DNA of 53,615 nt from Vicinamibacteria bacterium (GTDB taxonomy: Bacteria > Acidobacteriota > Vicinamibacteria > Fen-336): the NCBI GenBank assembly GCA_025923995.1, contig JAICEW010000005.1:1-53615 (forward strand), read 5' to 3'. Each line of letters begins with the position of its first letter. Positions within the stretch are counted from its first letter, which is position 1. Shown here one piece after another: positions 1-7,679 of this stretch. The notes under the pieces were generated by a model, which did not search any database, was not told the DNA's origin, and saw only the letters and a program-made list of their open reading frames with translations. The position numbers and the translations under genes were made by a program.

Positions 1-2280
1 GACCTGGTCCTGCCCGGCATGGCCCACCTGGCGGTCGTGCGCTCGCCGTACGCGCACGCGCGCATCAAGTCGATCGACACGACGCGCGCGCAGAAGGTGC
101 CCGGCGTGGTCGCCGTGTTCACGGGCGCGCAGATGAAGGACGCGGGGTTCGGCAGCATCCCCTGCGCGTGGGTGGTGCCCAACTCGGACACCAAGACGCC
201 GGCCTATCCGCCGATCGCCATCGACACCGTGCGCTACATGGGCAACGCGGTCGCGATCGTGGTCGCGGAGGACCGCTACGCCGCGCGGGACGGGGCGGAC
301 GCGGTCGAGGTGGACTACGAGGCTGTGCCCGCCGTGGCCGACGCCTGGAAGGCCGCGCAGGCCGGCGCGCCGCAGGTCCACTCCGACGTGCCGGGCAACG
401 TCTGCTTCCACTGGAAGGTGAGCGGCGGCGACGTGGACGCCGCGTTCAAGGGCGCGGACGTCGTGGTCAAGGAGCGCATCCTCAACCAGCGCCTCATCCC
501 CAACGCGATGGAAGCGCGGGCCGCGCTCGCGCAGTGGAACAGCGGCATGGGCGAGGTGACCCTGTGGGTGGGCACCCAGAACCCGCACATCGTGCGCTTC
601 CTGCTCTCGCTGGACACGGGGACCCCTGAGCACAAGATCCGCGTGGTGGCCCCGGAAGTGGGCGGCGGCTTCGGCAGCAAGATCCCGCACTACCCCGAGG
701 ACACGATGGTCGTGTTCGCGTCGAAGATGCTGAACCGGCCCGTCAAGTGGATCGAGACGCGCAACGAGAACTACCAGGCCACCATCCACGGACGCGACCA
801 CGTGCAGGACGTCGAGATGGCCGCGAAGAAGGACGGCACCATCCTCGGCCTGCGCGCGACCGTGTGGGCCAACCTGGGCGCGTACCTGTCGACCGCGTCC
901 ACCGGCATCCCGACCATCCTACACGGGCTGATGCTCTCGGGCGCGTACGACATCAAGAACATCCACGAGGACGTCTACGGGATGTTCACGCACACGACGC
1001 CGGTGGACGCGTACCGCGGCGCCGGCCGGCCCGAGGCGACGTTCATCGTGGAGCGGCTCGTCGACCTGGTCGCCGCGCAGGTGGGGATGGACCCCGCGGA
1101 CGTCCGCCGCAAGAACCTGATCCCGCCGTTCAAGGACGGGCACACGGTCGCGACCGGGCTCGTCTACGACACCGGCAACTACGCGGGTGCGCTGGACAAG
1201 GCCATGCAGATGGCGGACTACGCGAAGCTGCGCCAGGACCAGGCGGACAGGCGCGCGAAGGGGAACGGCAAGCACATCGGCATCGGGATGTGCACCTACG
1301 CCGAGATCTGCGGCCTGGGGCCGTCGCAGGTCGCGGGCGCGGTGGGCTTCGGCGGCGGGCTGTGGGAGAGCGCGATCGTGCGCTTCCACCCCTCGGGCAA
1401 GGTCCACGTGATGGTGGGCATCTCGCCGCACGGCCAGGGCGAGGAGACCACGTTCGCGCAGATCGTGGCCAGCGAGCTGGGCGTGGACGTGGACGACGTG
1501 ACCATCTTCCACGGCGACACGTCGCAGACGCCGATGGGCTGGGGCAGCTACGGCAGCCGCTCGACTCCGGTGGGCTCGGGCGCGCTCATGGGCGCGATCG
1601 TGAAGATCAGGGAGAAGGCCAAGATCGTCGCGGCCCACCTGCTGGAGGCCGCGGCCGAGGACATGGAGTACGCGGACGGGAAGTTCTTCGTGAAGGGATC
1701 GCCCTCGAAGGCGAAGACCATCCAGGACGTCGCGCTGATGGCGAACGTGGCCTGGAACTACCCCAAGGGCCTCGAGCCCGGCCTGGAGGCGACCGCGTTC
1801 TTCGACCCGCCCAACTTCGTCTACCCCTTCGGGGCGCACATCGCGGTGGTCGAGGTGGACGGCGAGACGGGAGAGATCGCGCTCAAGCGCTACATCGCCG
1901 TCGACGACTGCGGCCGCGTCATCAACCCGATGATCGTCGAGGGGCAGATCCACGGCGGCATCGTGCAGGGCGTGGGCCAGGCCCTGTGGGAGGCAGCCGT
2001 CTACGACGACCAGGGACAGCTCCTGACCGGCTCGATGATGGACTACGCGATCCCCAAGGCGGATGCGTTCCCGAAGTTCGAGCTGGGCATGACCGAGACG
2101 CCCACCACCGTGAACCCCCTCGGGGTGAAGGGCATCGGCGAGACGGGCACCATCGCGTCGACGCCCGCCGTGTACAACGCGGTCATGGACGCGCTCCGTC
2201 CGCTGGGGGTCACCAAGGTGGACATGCCGCTCCTGCCGGAGCGGATCTGGCGCGCCATGCGGCAGGCGAAGAGGAGCTGA
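1..2280 (+). CDS. Molybdopterin-binding large subunit of a xanthine dehydrogenase/CoxL-family hydroxylase (5' partial)
   Basis: Large subunit of a molybdenum hydroxylase; in this family it binds the Mo-molybdopterin cytosine dinucleotide cofactor and hydroxylates an aldehyde or heterocycle in the cytoplasm. 759 residues are visible. The frame is open to base 1 and the sequence around the first Met (base 19) matches the interior of family members, so about 25-30 N-terminal residues lie upstream. The Mo-site loop AYRGAGRPE (bases 1009-1035) is the form II version, not the AYRCSFR loop of true aerobic CO dehydrogenase. The GIGE motif with the likely catalytic Glu is at 2140-2142. Four bases separate it from the FAD subunit gene. 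The 2Fe-2S subunit is not in the window and may precede it. Substrate cannot be inferred. Confidence 0.93.
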   Translation, partial: DLVLPGMAHLAVVRSPYAHARIKSIDTTRAQKVPGVVAVFTGAQMKDAGFGSIPCAWVVPNSDTKTPAYPPIAIDTVRYMGNAVAIVVAEDRYAARDGADAVEVDYEAVPAVADAWKAAQAGAPQVHSDVPGNVCFHWKVSGGDVDAAFKGADVVVKERILNQRLIPNAMEARAALAQWNSGMGEVTLWVGTQNPHIVRFLLSLDTGTPEHKIRVVAPEVGGGFGSKIPHYPEDTMVVFASKMLNRPVKWIETRNENYQATIHGRDHVQDVEMAAKKDGTILGLRATVWANLGAYLSTASTGIPTILHGLMLSGAYDIKNIHEDVYGMFTHTTPVDAYRGAGRPEATFIVERLVDLVAAQVGMDPADVRRKNLIPPFKDGHTVATGLVYDTGNYAGALDKAMQMADYAKLRQDQADRRAKGNGKHIGIGMCTYAEICGLGPSQVAGAVGFGGGLWESAIVRFHPSGKVHVMVGISPHGQGEETTFAQIVASELGVDVDDVTIFHGDTSQTPMGWGSYGSRSTPVGSGALMGAIVKIREKAKIVAAHLLEAAAEDMEYADGKFFVKGSPSKAKTIQDVALMANVAWNYPKGLEPGLEATAFFDPPNFVYPFGAHIAVVEVDGETGEIALKRYIAVDDCGRVINPMIVEGQIHGGIVQGVGQALWEAAVYDDQGQLLTGSMMDYAIPKADAFPKFELGMTETPTTVNPLGVKGIGETGTIASTPAVYNAVMDALRPLGVTKVDMPLLPERIWRAMRQAKRS

Positions 2281-2284
2281 CGCC

Positions 2285-3142
2285 ATGTATCCGACGAGCT
2301 TCGACTACCACAAGCCCCGCACGCTCACGGAGGCGGCGGACCTCTTGAAGAAGGACCCGGAGGCCAGGCTCCTGGCGGGCGGTCACAGCCTGCTGCCGGC
2401 CATGAAGCTGCGCCTGGCCAGCCCGACCGCCCTGGTGGACCTGGCCGGCATCAAGGAGCTGGCCGGGATCACGAAGACGGGCGACGCGCTGCGCATCGGC
2501 GCGCTCACCACGCACGCGGCGGTGGCCGCGAGCGACGTCGTGCGCTCCTCGTGCCCGCTGCTGGCGGAGACGGCCGCGCACATCGGCGACTTCCAGGTGC
2601 GCAACCGGGGGACGATCGGCGGCTCGATCGCGCACGCCGACCCGGCCGCGGACTATCCGAACGCGCTCGTCGCGCTGGGCGCGACCGTCGAGACGGGCGG
2701 AGCCGCCGCGCGCCAGCTGCCGATCGAAGGGTTCTACACGGGCCTGTTCGCGACCGGGCTGGGCCCGGGCGAGATCGTGACCGCGGTGAGCGTGCCGACC
2801 TACGGCAAGGGCACGGGCGGCGCGTACGAGAAGCACCGCCATCCGGCATCGAGCTACGCCGTCGTCGGCGTGGCGGCTCTCGTCACGGTCGGGGGCGGCA
2901 AGTGCACGAAGGTGAGCCTGGTCGTGGGCGGCGTCTCGGTGAACCCCGTGCGCGCGTCGGCTGCGGAAGCGGCCCTCACGGGCCAGGCGCCCGGCGACGC
3001 GGCGTTCGCCGCCGCGGCGGCCAGGGTGGGCGACGGCGTGGCCAAGCCGATCTCGGACCTGTACGCGTCGGGCGAGTACCGCGTGCACCTGGCCTCGGTG
3101 CTGGCCCGGCGCGCGCTGGCGGCCGCGGCGTCGCGCGCTTGA
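2285..3142 (+). CDS. FAD-binding medium subunit of the molybdenum hydroxylase (CoxM-like)
   Basis: 285 aa, the usual length for the FAD subunit, which passes electrons from the 2Fe-2S subunit to an acceptor. The two FAD-contact motifs of the family are present: AGGHSLLPAMKLR at residues 31-43 and TIGGS at 110-114, followed by the C-terminal CO-dehydrogenase flavoprotein domain. It follows the large subunit by 4 bases. Its stop overlaps the proposed TTG start of the next gene (TTGA), which suggests a co-translated operon. The order large-medium-CoxD resembles accessory-gene order in aerobic CO dehydrogenase and related clusters. Confidence 0.93.
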   Translation: MYPTSFDYHKPRTLTEAADLLKKDPEARLLAGGHSLLPAMKLRLASPTALVDLAGIKELAGITKTGDALRIGALTTHAAVAASDVVRSSCPLLAETAAHIGDFQVRNRGTIGGSIAHADPAADYPNALVALGATVETGGAAARQLPIEGFYTGLFATGLGPGEIVTAVSVPTYGKGTGGAYEKHRHPASSYAVVGVAALVTVGGGKCTKVSLVVGGVSVNPVRASAAEAALTGQAPGDAAFAAAAARVGDGVAKPISDLYASGEYRVHLASVLARRALAAAASRA

Positions 3143-4029
3143 CCGCGCCTCCCACGATCGACGCGCTGCACCAGGCGCTCCGCGAGCGGAGCTACGTCGC
3201 CGATCGCGGCCTGGCCACGTCGCTGTTCGTCGCGCTCAAGCTGAAGCGGCCGCTCTTCCTCGAGGGCGAGGCGGGGGTCGGCAAGACCGAAGTCGCGAAG
3301 GTCGTCGCCGACGTGCTGGGCGCCTCGCTCATCCGCCTGCAGTGCTACGAGGGGCTCGACGTCAACCAGGCCGTCTACGAGTGGGACTACGCGCGCCAGA
3401 TGATGCACATCCGCCTGGCCGAGTCGCGCGGCGAGCACCCCGCGGCGGCCGACCTGTTCGGCCCGCAGTTCCTCCTGCGCCGGCCGCTGCTGCAGGCGGT
3501 CGAGGCGCGAGGCCCCGTGCCCCCCGTGCTGCTCATCGACGAGGTGGACCGCAGCGACGAGGAGTTCGAGGCCTACCTGCTCGAGATCCTCTCGGACTTC
3601 CAGGTGACGATCCCGGAGATCGGGACCTTGCGCGCGGAGCAGCCGCCCGTCGTCGTGCTGACCTCGAACCGCACCCGCGAGGTGCACGACGCGCTCAAGC
3701 GGCGCTGCCTCTACCACTGGATCGACTACCCGTCGTTCCCCGACGAGCTGGCCATCCTGCGGGCCAAGGTGCCCGAGGCCGCCGAGGGCCTGGCGCGGCA
3801 GGTGGCCGCGTTCGTCCAGGAGCTGCGCCGGGCCGAGCTCTACAAGGTGCCCGGCGTCGCGGAGACGCTCGACTGGGCGGCCGCGCTCGTCGCGCTCGAC
3901 GCCGAGGCGCTCGACCCGTCCGTGGTGGACGACACGCTGGGCGTGCTGCTCAAGTACCAGGACGACATCGCGCGCATGAAGGGCTCGAACGCGCGCGCGG
4001 TCCTGGACCGCGTGCGCACCGGCGTCTAG
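3139..4029 (+). CDS. CoxD-like MoxR-family AAA+ ATPase
   Basis: 296 aa from a TTG that overlaps the preceding stop (TTGA). Upstream sequence in this frame is only the out-of-frame shadow of the FAD subunit gene. Walker A GEAGVGKT is at residues 43-50 and Walker B LLIDE around D134-E135, followed by the sensor-1 TSNRTRE segment and a C-terminal MoxR lid. CoxD proteins are chaperone-like ATPases that help mature the Mo-Cu or Mo site of CO dehydrogenase-type enzymes, normally with the VWA protein CoxE. Here the CoxE-like gene is about 9 kb away at 13058. Family assignment is firm; the maturation role is inferred from context. Confidence 0.88.
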   Translation: MTAPPTIDALHQALRERSYVADRGLATSLFVALKLKRPLFLEGEAGVGKTEVAKVVADVLGASLIRLQCYEGLDVNQAVYEWDYARQMMHIRLAESRGEHPAAADLFGPQFLLRRPLLQAVEARGPVPPVLLIDEVDRSDEEFEAYLLEILSDFQVTIPEIGTLRAEQPPVVVLTSNRTREVHDALKRRCLYHWIDYPSFPDELAILRAKVPEAAEGLARQVAAFVQELRRAELYKVPGVAETLDWAAALVALDAEALDPSVVDDTLGVLLKYQDDIARMKGSNARAVLDRVRTGV

Positions 4030-4050
4030 ACTCCGGCTTGCGACTCGCCC

Positions 4051-5082
4051 TCATCGTTGCGACGCCTTGCGGAACTCGCTCGGAGTCTGGCCCTTGGCCT
4101 CCTTGAAGGCCCGGTTGAAGGGGCCGAGCGACTGGTAGCCGAGCGCGAAGGCGATGTCGGCCACGGTCAGGTGGTCCTGCGCCGGATCCGAGAGCGCCCG
4201 CGCCGCCTCGCGCAGCCGATATGAGTTCAAGAACACGCTGAAGTTCCGGAACCCGAGCCGTCCGTTGATCAGCGCGCGGACCTTGTGCTCGGGCTGGCCG
4301 AGTCGCTCGGCCAGACGGCCGATGGTGAGTCCCGCGGTCCTGTAGAACCGCTCTCCCTCCATCAGGTCCGAGAGCCGTTGCTCGAGGCCGTCCGGCGCTT
4401 CGACGGGCGGGCGCACCGAGGCGCGGCCCAGGTCGAGCCGCATCTGGGTCAGCGAGAACGCGAGCATCAAGACGTAGATGGCCATCGCGTCCAGGAACGG
4501 CCAGAAGGGCACCGGCCCGACCGCGACGGGTATCCAGTTGGCCAGCACCGCCAGCACGATGTAGCCGCCCGCCAGACGCACGTAGTTGACGCGCATGCGT
4601 TGCCTGGCCTCGACGAGGTCGTCCGGAGCCTCGCGCAGCACCCCGCGAATGGCCAGCAGCGCGAAGGCGCAGCCGCTCGCCACCGCCAGGAGGACGACCG
4701 CGTTCACGCCCACGGGACCCAGGCCGGGGCCGAAGTGCCCCTTGGCGGCCAGGATCGCGGCGTGATGGAGGACCACCTGCCCGGCCGCGGGGAGGGCGTG
4801 CACGGGCTGGAGGCGGAAGCCGTCTTCGAACACCGATCGGGTGACGGCCCAGAACGCAAAGGGCAGGGCGCCACGGACCGCGATCAGGACGTGTATCCAG
4901 CCGGGATACGGCGGGGGGGCCGCGAGCGCCCCGTGCGTATGGAGGTAGCAGACGACCGTCGCCAGGAAAGCGGCCATGTACGGCGCGTAGCGTTCGCCGC
5001 GGCCGTCGCGCCAGAGGAGCACCAGGCAGGCCACGATGTGGCTGGTCGTCATCCACCAGAGCACAACCGTGGCAGCGGCCAT
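4051..5082 (-). CDS. Membrane-anchored AraC-family transcriptional regulator
   Basis: 343 aa. The first ~225 residues form about seven hydrophobic segments. The C-terminal ~100 residues are an AraC/XylS double helix-turn-helix domain, with the typical run DIAFALGYQSLGPFNRAFK and the ending TPSEFRKA. Such proteins are thought to sense a membrane or periplasmic cue directly. It is convergent with the CoxD-like gene (21-base gap) and divergent from the TonB receptor at 5208, so that receptor is the most obvious candidate target. A short palindrome (5137-5147) lies between them. Ligand unknown. Confidence 0.88.
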   Translation of the reverse strand: MAAATVVLWWMTTSHIVACLVLLWRDGRGERYAPYMAAFLATVVCYLHTHGALAAPPPYPGWIHVLIAVRGALPFAFWAVTRSVFEDGFRLQPVHALPAAGQVVLHHAAILAAKGHFGPGLGPVGVNAVVLLAVASGCAFALLAIRGVLREAPDDLVEARQRMRVNYVRLAGGYIVLAVLANWIPVAVGPVPFWPFLDAMAIYVLMLAFSLTQMRLDLGRASVRPPVEAPDGLEQRLSDLMEGERFYRTAGLTIGRLAERLGQPEHKVRALINGRLGFRNFSVFLNSYRLREAARALSDPAQDHLTVADIAFALGYQSLGPFNRAFKEAKGQTPSEFRKASQR

Positions 5083-5136
5083 GAGCGCGCGAGTCTACTA
5101 CGACGATGCGCGGGCTCCCCGATGCGCGTCTCGCCG

Positions 5137-5147
5137 ATTTCGGAAAT
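5137..5147. promoter_or_regulatory. Short palindrome in the AraC/TonB divergent gap
   Basis: ATTTC-G-GAAAT, an 11-base perfect palindrome in the 125-base gap between the membrane AraC gene and the TonB receptor. It could be an operator, but it is short and may be chance. No convincing -35/-10 pair was seen in this gap. Confidence 0.2.
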
Positions 5148-5207
5148 GGCAAGCCCTGGTTCCGAAGCGGGGCAGCCCTGCCGGGTCGTGCGCGCCACGT
5201 TCCCGCC

Positions 5208-7676
5208 ATGATTCAGAGGCTCGGATCGTTCCTGTTGTTCGTCCTGGGGACCTCGACCGGATCGAACGGTACCGTGGTGGACGCCGCGAGCGGACAACCC
5301 GTCGCGGGAGCGAGGGTGCGCGTCGAGGCCATCGAGGTCGTGACGGACGCGGCCGGCCGGTTCCGGATCGATCCCCTCCCCGGCCAGGCGCCCCTCGAGG
5401 TCTCGGCGCCCGGATACCTGCCGGAACGCGTCGCGCCCGAAGACCTGGCGCGGGGCGGCTCCCTGGAGATCGCGCTGGTGCCCGAGCGCTCGTGGCGGGA
5501 GGACGTGAGCGTCACGGCGCCGGCCGTCGCGGCCGAAGCACCCTCGACCGAAGCGGTCGGGCCCGATCGTGTGCTGGACGCTGCGGGCGCGGCTGACAAC
5601 GTCTTTCGTGTCCTCCGGTCCCTGCCGGGTGTCACGGCGACGCAGGACGTCGGCAGCCGACTGTCGGTCCGCGGCGGCGGCCCCGATCAGAACCTCACCG
5701 TCGTGGACGGCGTGGAGCTCCACAACCCCTACCGGCTCTTCGGGCTCACGTCCGCGTTCAACCCCGAGACGGTCGAGCGTTTCACACTGACCGCGGGCGG
5801 CTTCGGCGTGAAGCACGGCGACCGCCTCTCGTCCCTCCTGGTCGTCGAGAACCGCGCGGGACGCCGCGACCGGGCACTCGCGGGATCGGCCACCGTCTCG
5901 CTGACGGACGCGAACGTCCTGTCCGAGGGACGGCTGCCCGGCGTTTCCGAGGCCTCGTGGCTCGCGACCGTGCGCCGCACCTACTTCGACCTGGTCGCGG
6001 AGCGGTTCTTCGTCGACGACGACCTCCCCGGCTTCCTGGATGGGCAATTCATCATGGACATGGACATGGGCCGGGCTCACCGCGTGCGCATCCAGGGCCT
6101 GCGCAGCCGCGAGGACGCGGACGCCTCCGTCGAGGGCTACTACCAGGGCGAGGGCACGGACTTCAAGAGCGCGTCCTGGAACGACCTCGTGAGCCTGCGC
6201 GTGCTCTCGACGCTCGGATCACGCGCTCACCTCGCGACCACGGCGGCCTGGTCGCGCGGCCGGGAAGCGGTCGCGCTCTCGGGGGGAATCCATACCGGAA
6301 TGCGCCGGTCGAACGCGCCCGACGACGCGGGCATCGGCCTCGAGCGCCCCGACTTCGATCGCACGTTCGGTGTGCGCGACCTGTCGCTGCGGCAGGACCT
6401 GGCCTTCCAGCCGGGGGCGGGCCGGCACACGCTCGAGGTGGGGTATGAGCTCCACGCCCTGCGGGCCGACGTCGCCTTCGAGATTCGCGGGGACCGCAAT
6501 CCCCTCGCCGCCAACGGCACGAGCGTCCTGGGCGGCGCCGGGCTGCCCGACGCCTTCGACTCGCGATCGAGCTCTTCGCGCAACGGGGTCTGGCTGCAGG
6601 ACACGGTGCGGCCGCTGCGCCACCTCGCCCTCGAGGCGGGGCTCCGCTTCGACCACAGCCGCCTCACGGGAACCGGCTCCTGGCAGCCGCGGGTGGGCGC
6701 CACCTGCGAGATCGGCGCGAACACCCGCCTGCGGGCGGCGGCGGGCGCCTACAGCCAGAGCCCGGGCTACGAGAAGCTCTATCAGGGCGACTACTTCCTC
6801 GATCTTGGGAGCGCCCGCGCGCTGGGGCTGCGCCACGAGCGCGCCGGCCACGTCCTGCTCGGGCTCGAGCGCCGCTTCCGCGGCGGCCTGGTGGCGCGGA
6901 TCGAGGCCTTCTACAGGCGGTTCGACGGCCTCGTGCTCGGACGGCTGGAGAGCGATGCGGAGCGCCTCCGGAGGCTGGCCCGGTACGATTTCCCGCCCGA
7001 GCTGCGGGACAGCCTGCCCGCCGAGCCGACCATCACCACGACTCCCGACGAGCTCGGCCGGGGTCGGTCCTATGGGTGGGACGTCTACCTCGCGCGTGAT
7101 GCAGCCCCTGACGCGCGCGTCACGGGCTGGATCGCGTACACCTACGGCGTCGCCTCGCGCACGGCGTACGGCCGCACGGCCCCGTTCGAGTACGACCGGC
7201 GCCACGCGGCCAGCCTGGTCGCACGCGGCCGCATGGGCGCGAAGCTCGACCTCGCGCTCACGGCGCGGCTGGCCACCGGCTTTCCCCGCACACCGCCGGT
7301 CGGCCTGCGCGTGGCCGCGGTGCCCGACGCGCTGGACCAGGACGGCGACGGCGACCGCGCGGAGCTGGTGCCCGAGCGCGACGGCGGCGCAGGCCTGCTC
7401 GTCTACCAGCCCGACTACGGCGGCGTCTCGAACCTGGGAACGGATCGCCTGCCACTCTTCGCGCGTGTCGACCTCCGGGCCAGCTTCTGGCCTCGGGGCC
7501 GCCGCGGCCGCTGGGAGGTCTTCGTCGACGTCATGAACGTGCTGGCCCGCCGCAACCCCGAGTTCTTCCGGCCCGAGCTGGTTCACGATCCCGCCGGTGA
7601 TCGCCCCCGGCTGGCGGAGCACCCTTCGGGATCCGTCCCCTTCCTGCCCTCGCTGGGGGTGCGCTTCCGATTCTGA
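5208..7676 (+). CDS. TonB-dependent outer-membrane receptor with carboxypeptidase-regulatory N-terminus
   Basis: 822 aa from the ATG at 5208, chosen because it starts a hydrophobic export signal (MIQRLGSFLLFVLG); the in-frame ATG at 5106 would bury that signal. Domains in order: signal (1-17), a CarboxypepD_reg-like beta sandwich (about 18-95), a TonB plug (about 120-220, including SVRGGGPDQN and VVDGVELHNPYR), and a 22-strand-type barrel ending in the aromatic F expected for BAM insertion. Probably imports a siderophore, glycan or other large ligand. No clear Shine-Dalgarno precedes the start. Divergent from the AraC regulator and convergent with the ADOP permease (3-base gap). Substrate unknown. 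Confidence 0.87.
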   Translation: MIQRLGSFLLFVLGTSTGSNGTVVDAASGQPVAGARVRVEAIEVVTDAAGRFRIDPLPGQAPLEVSAPGYLPERVAPEDLARGGSLEIALVPERSWREDVSVTAPAVAAEAPSTEAVGPDRVLDAAGAADNVFRVLRSLPGVTATQDVGSRLSVRGGGPDQNLTVVDGVELHNPYRLFGLTSAFNPETVERFTLTAGGFGVKHGDRLSSLLVVENRAGRRDRALAGSATVSLTDANVLSEGRLPGVSEASWLATVRRTYFDLVAERFFVDDDLPGFLDGQFIMDMDMGRAHRVRIQGLRSREDADASVEGYYQGEGTDFKSASWNDLVSLRVLSTLGSRAHLATTAAWSRGREAVALSGGIHTGMRRSNAPDDAGIGLERPDFDRTFGVRDLSLRQDLAFQPGAGRHTLEVGYELHALRADVAFEIRGDRNPLAANGTSVLGGAGLPDAFDSRSSSSRNGVWLQDTVRPLRHLALEAGLRFDHSRLTGTGSWQPRVGATCEIGANTRLRAAAGAYSQSPGYEKLYQGDYFLDLGSARALGLRHERAGHVLLGLERRFRGGLVARIEAFYRRFDGLVLGRLESDAERLRRLARYDFPPELRDSLPAEPTITTTPDELGRGRSYGWDVYLARDAAPDARVTGWIAYTYGVASRTAYGRTAPFEYDRRHAASLVARGRMGAKLDLALTARLATGFPRTPPVGLRVAAVPDALDQDGDGDRAELVPERDGGAGLLVYQPDYGGVSNLGTDRLPLFARVDLRASFWPRGRRGRWEVFVDVMNVLARRNPEFFRPELVHDPAGDRPRLAEHPSGSVPFLPSLGVRFRF

Positions 7677-7679
7677 TCG

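Noticed and set aside
1-3142. Aerobic carbon monoxide dehydrogenase
   Set aside because: The large-subunit loop is AYRGAGRPE rather than the AYRCSFR signature.
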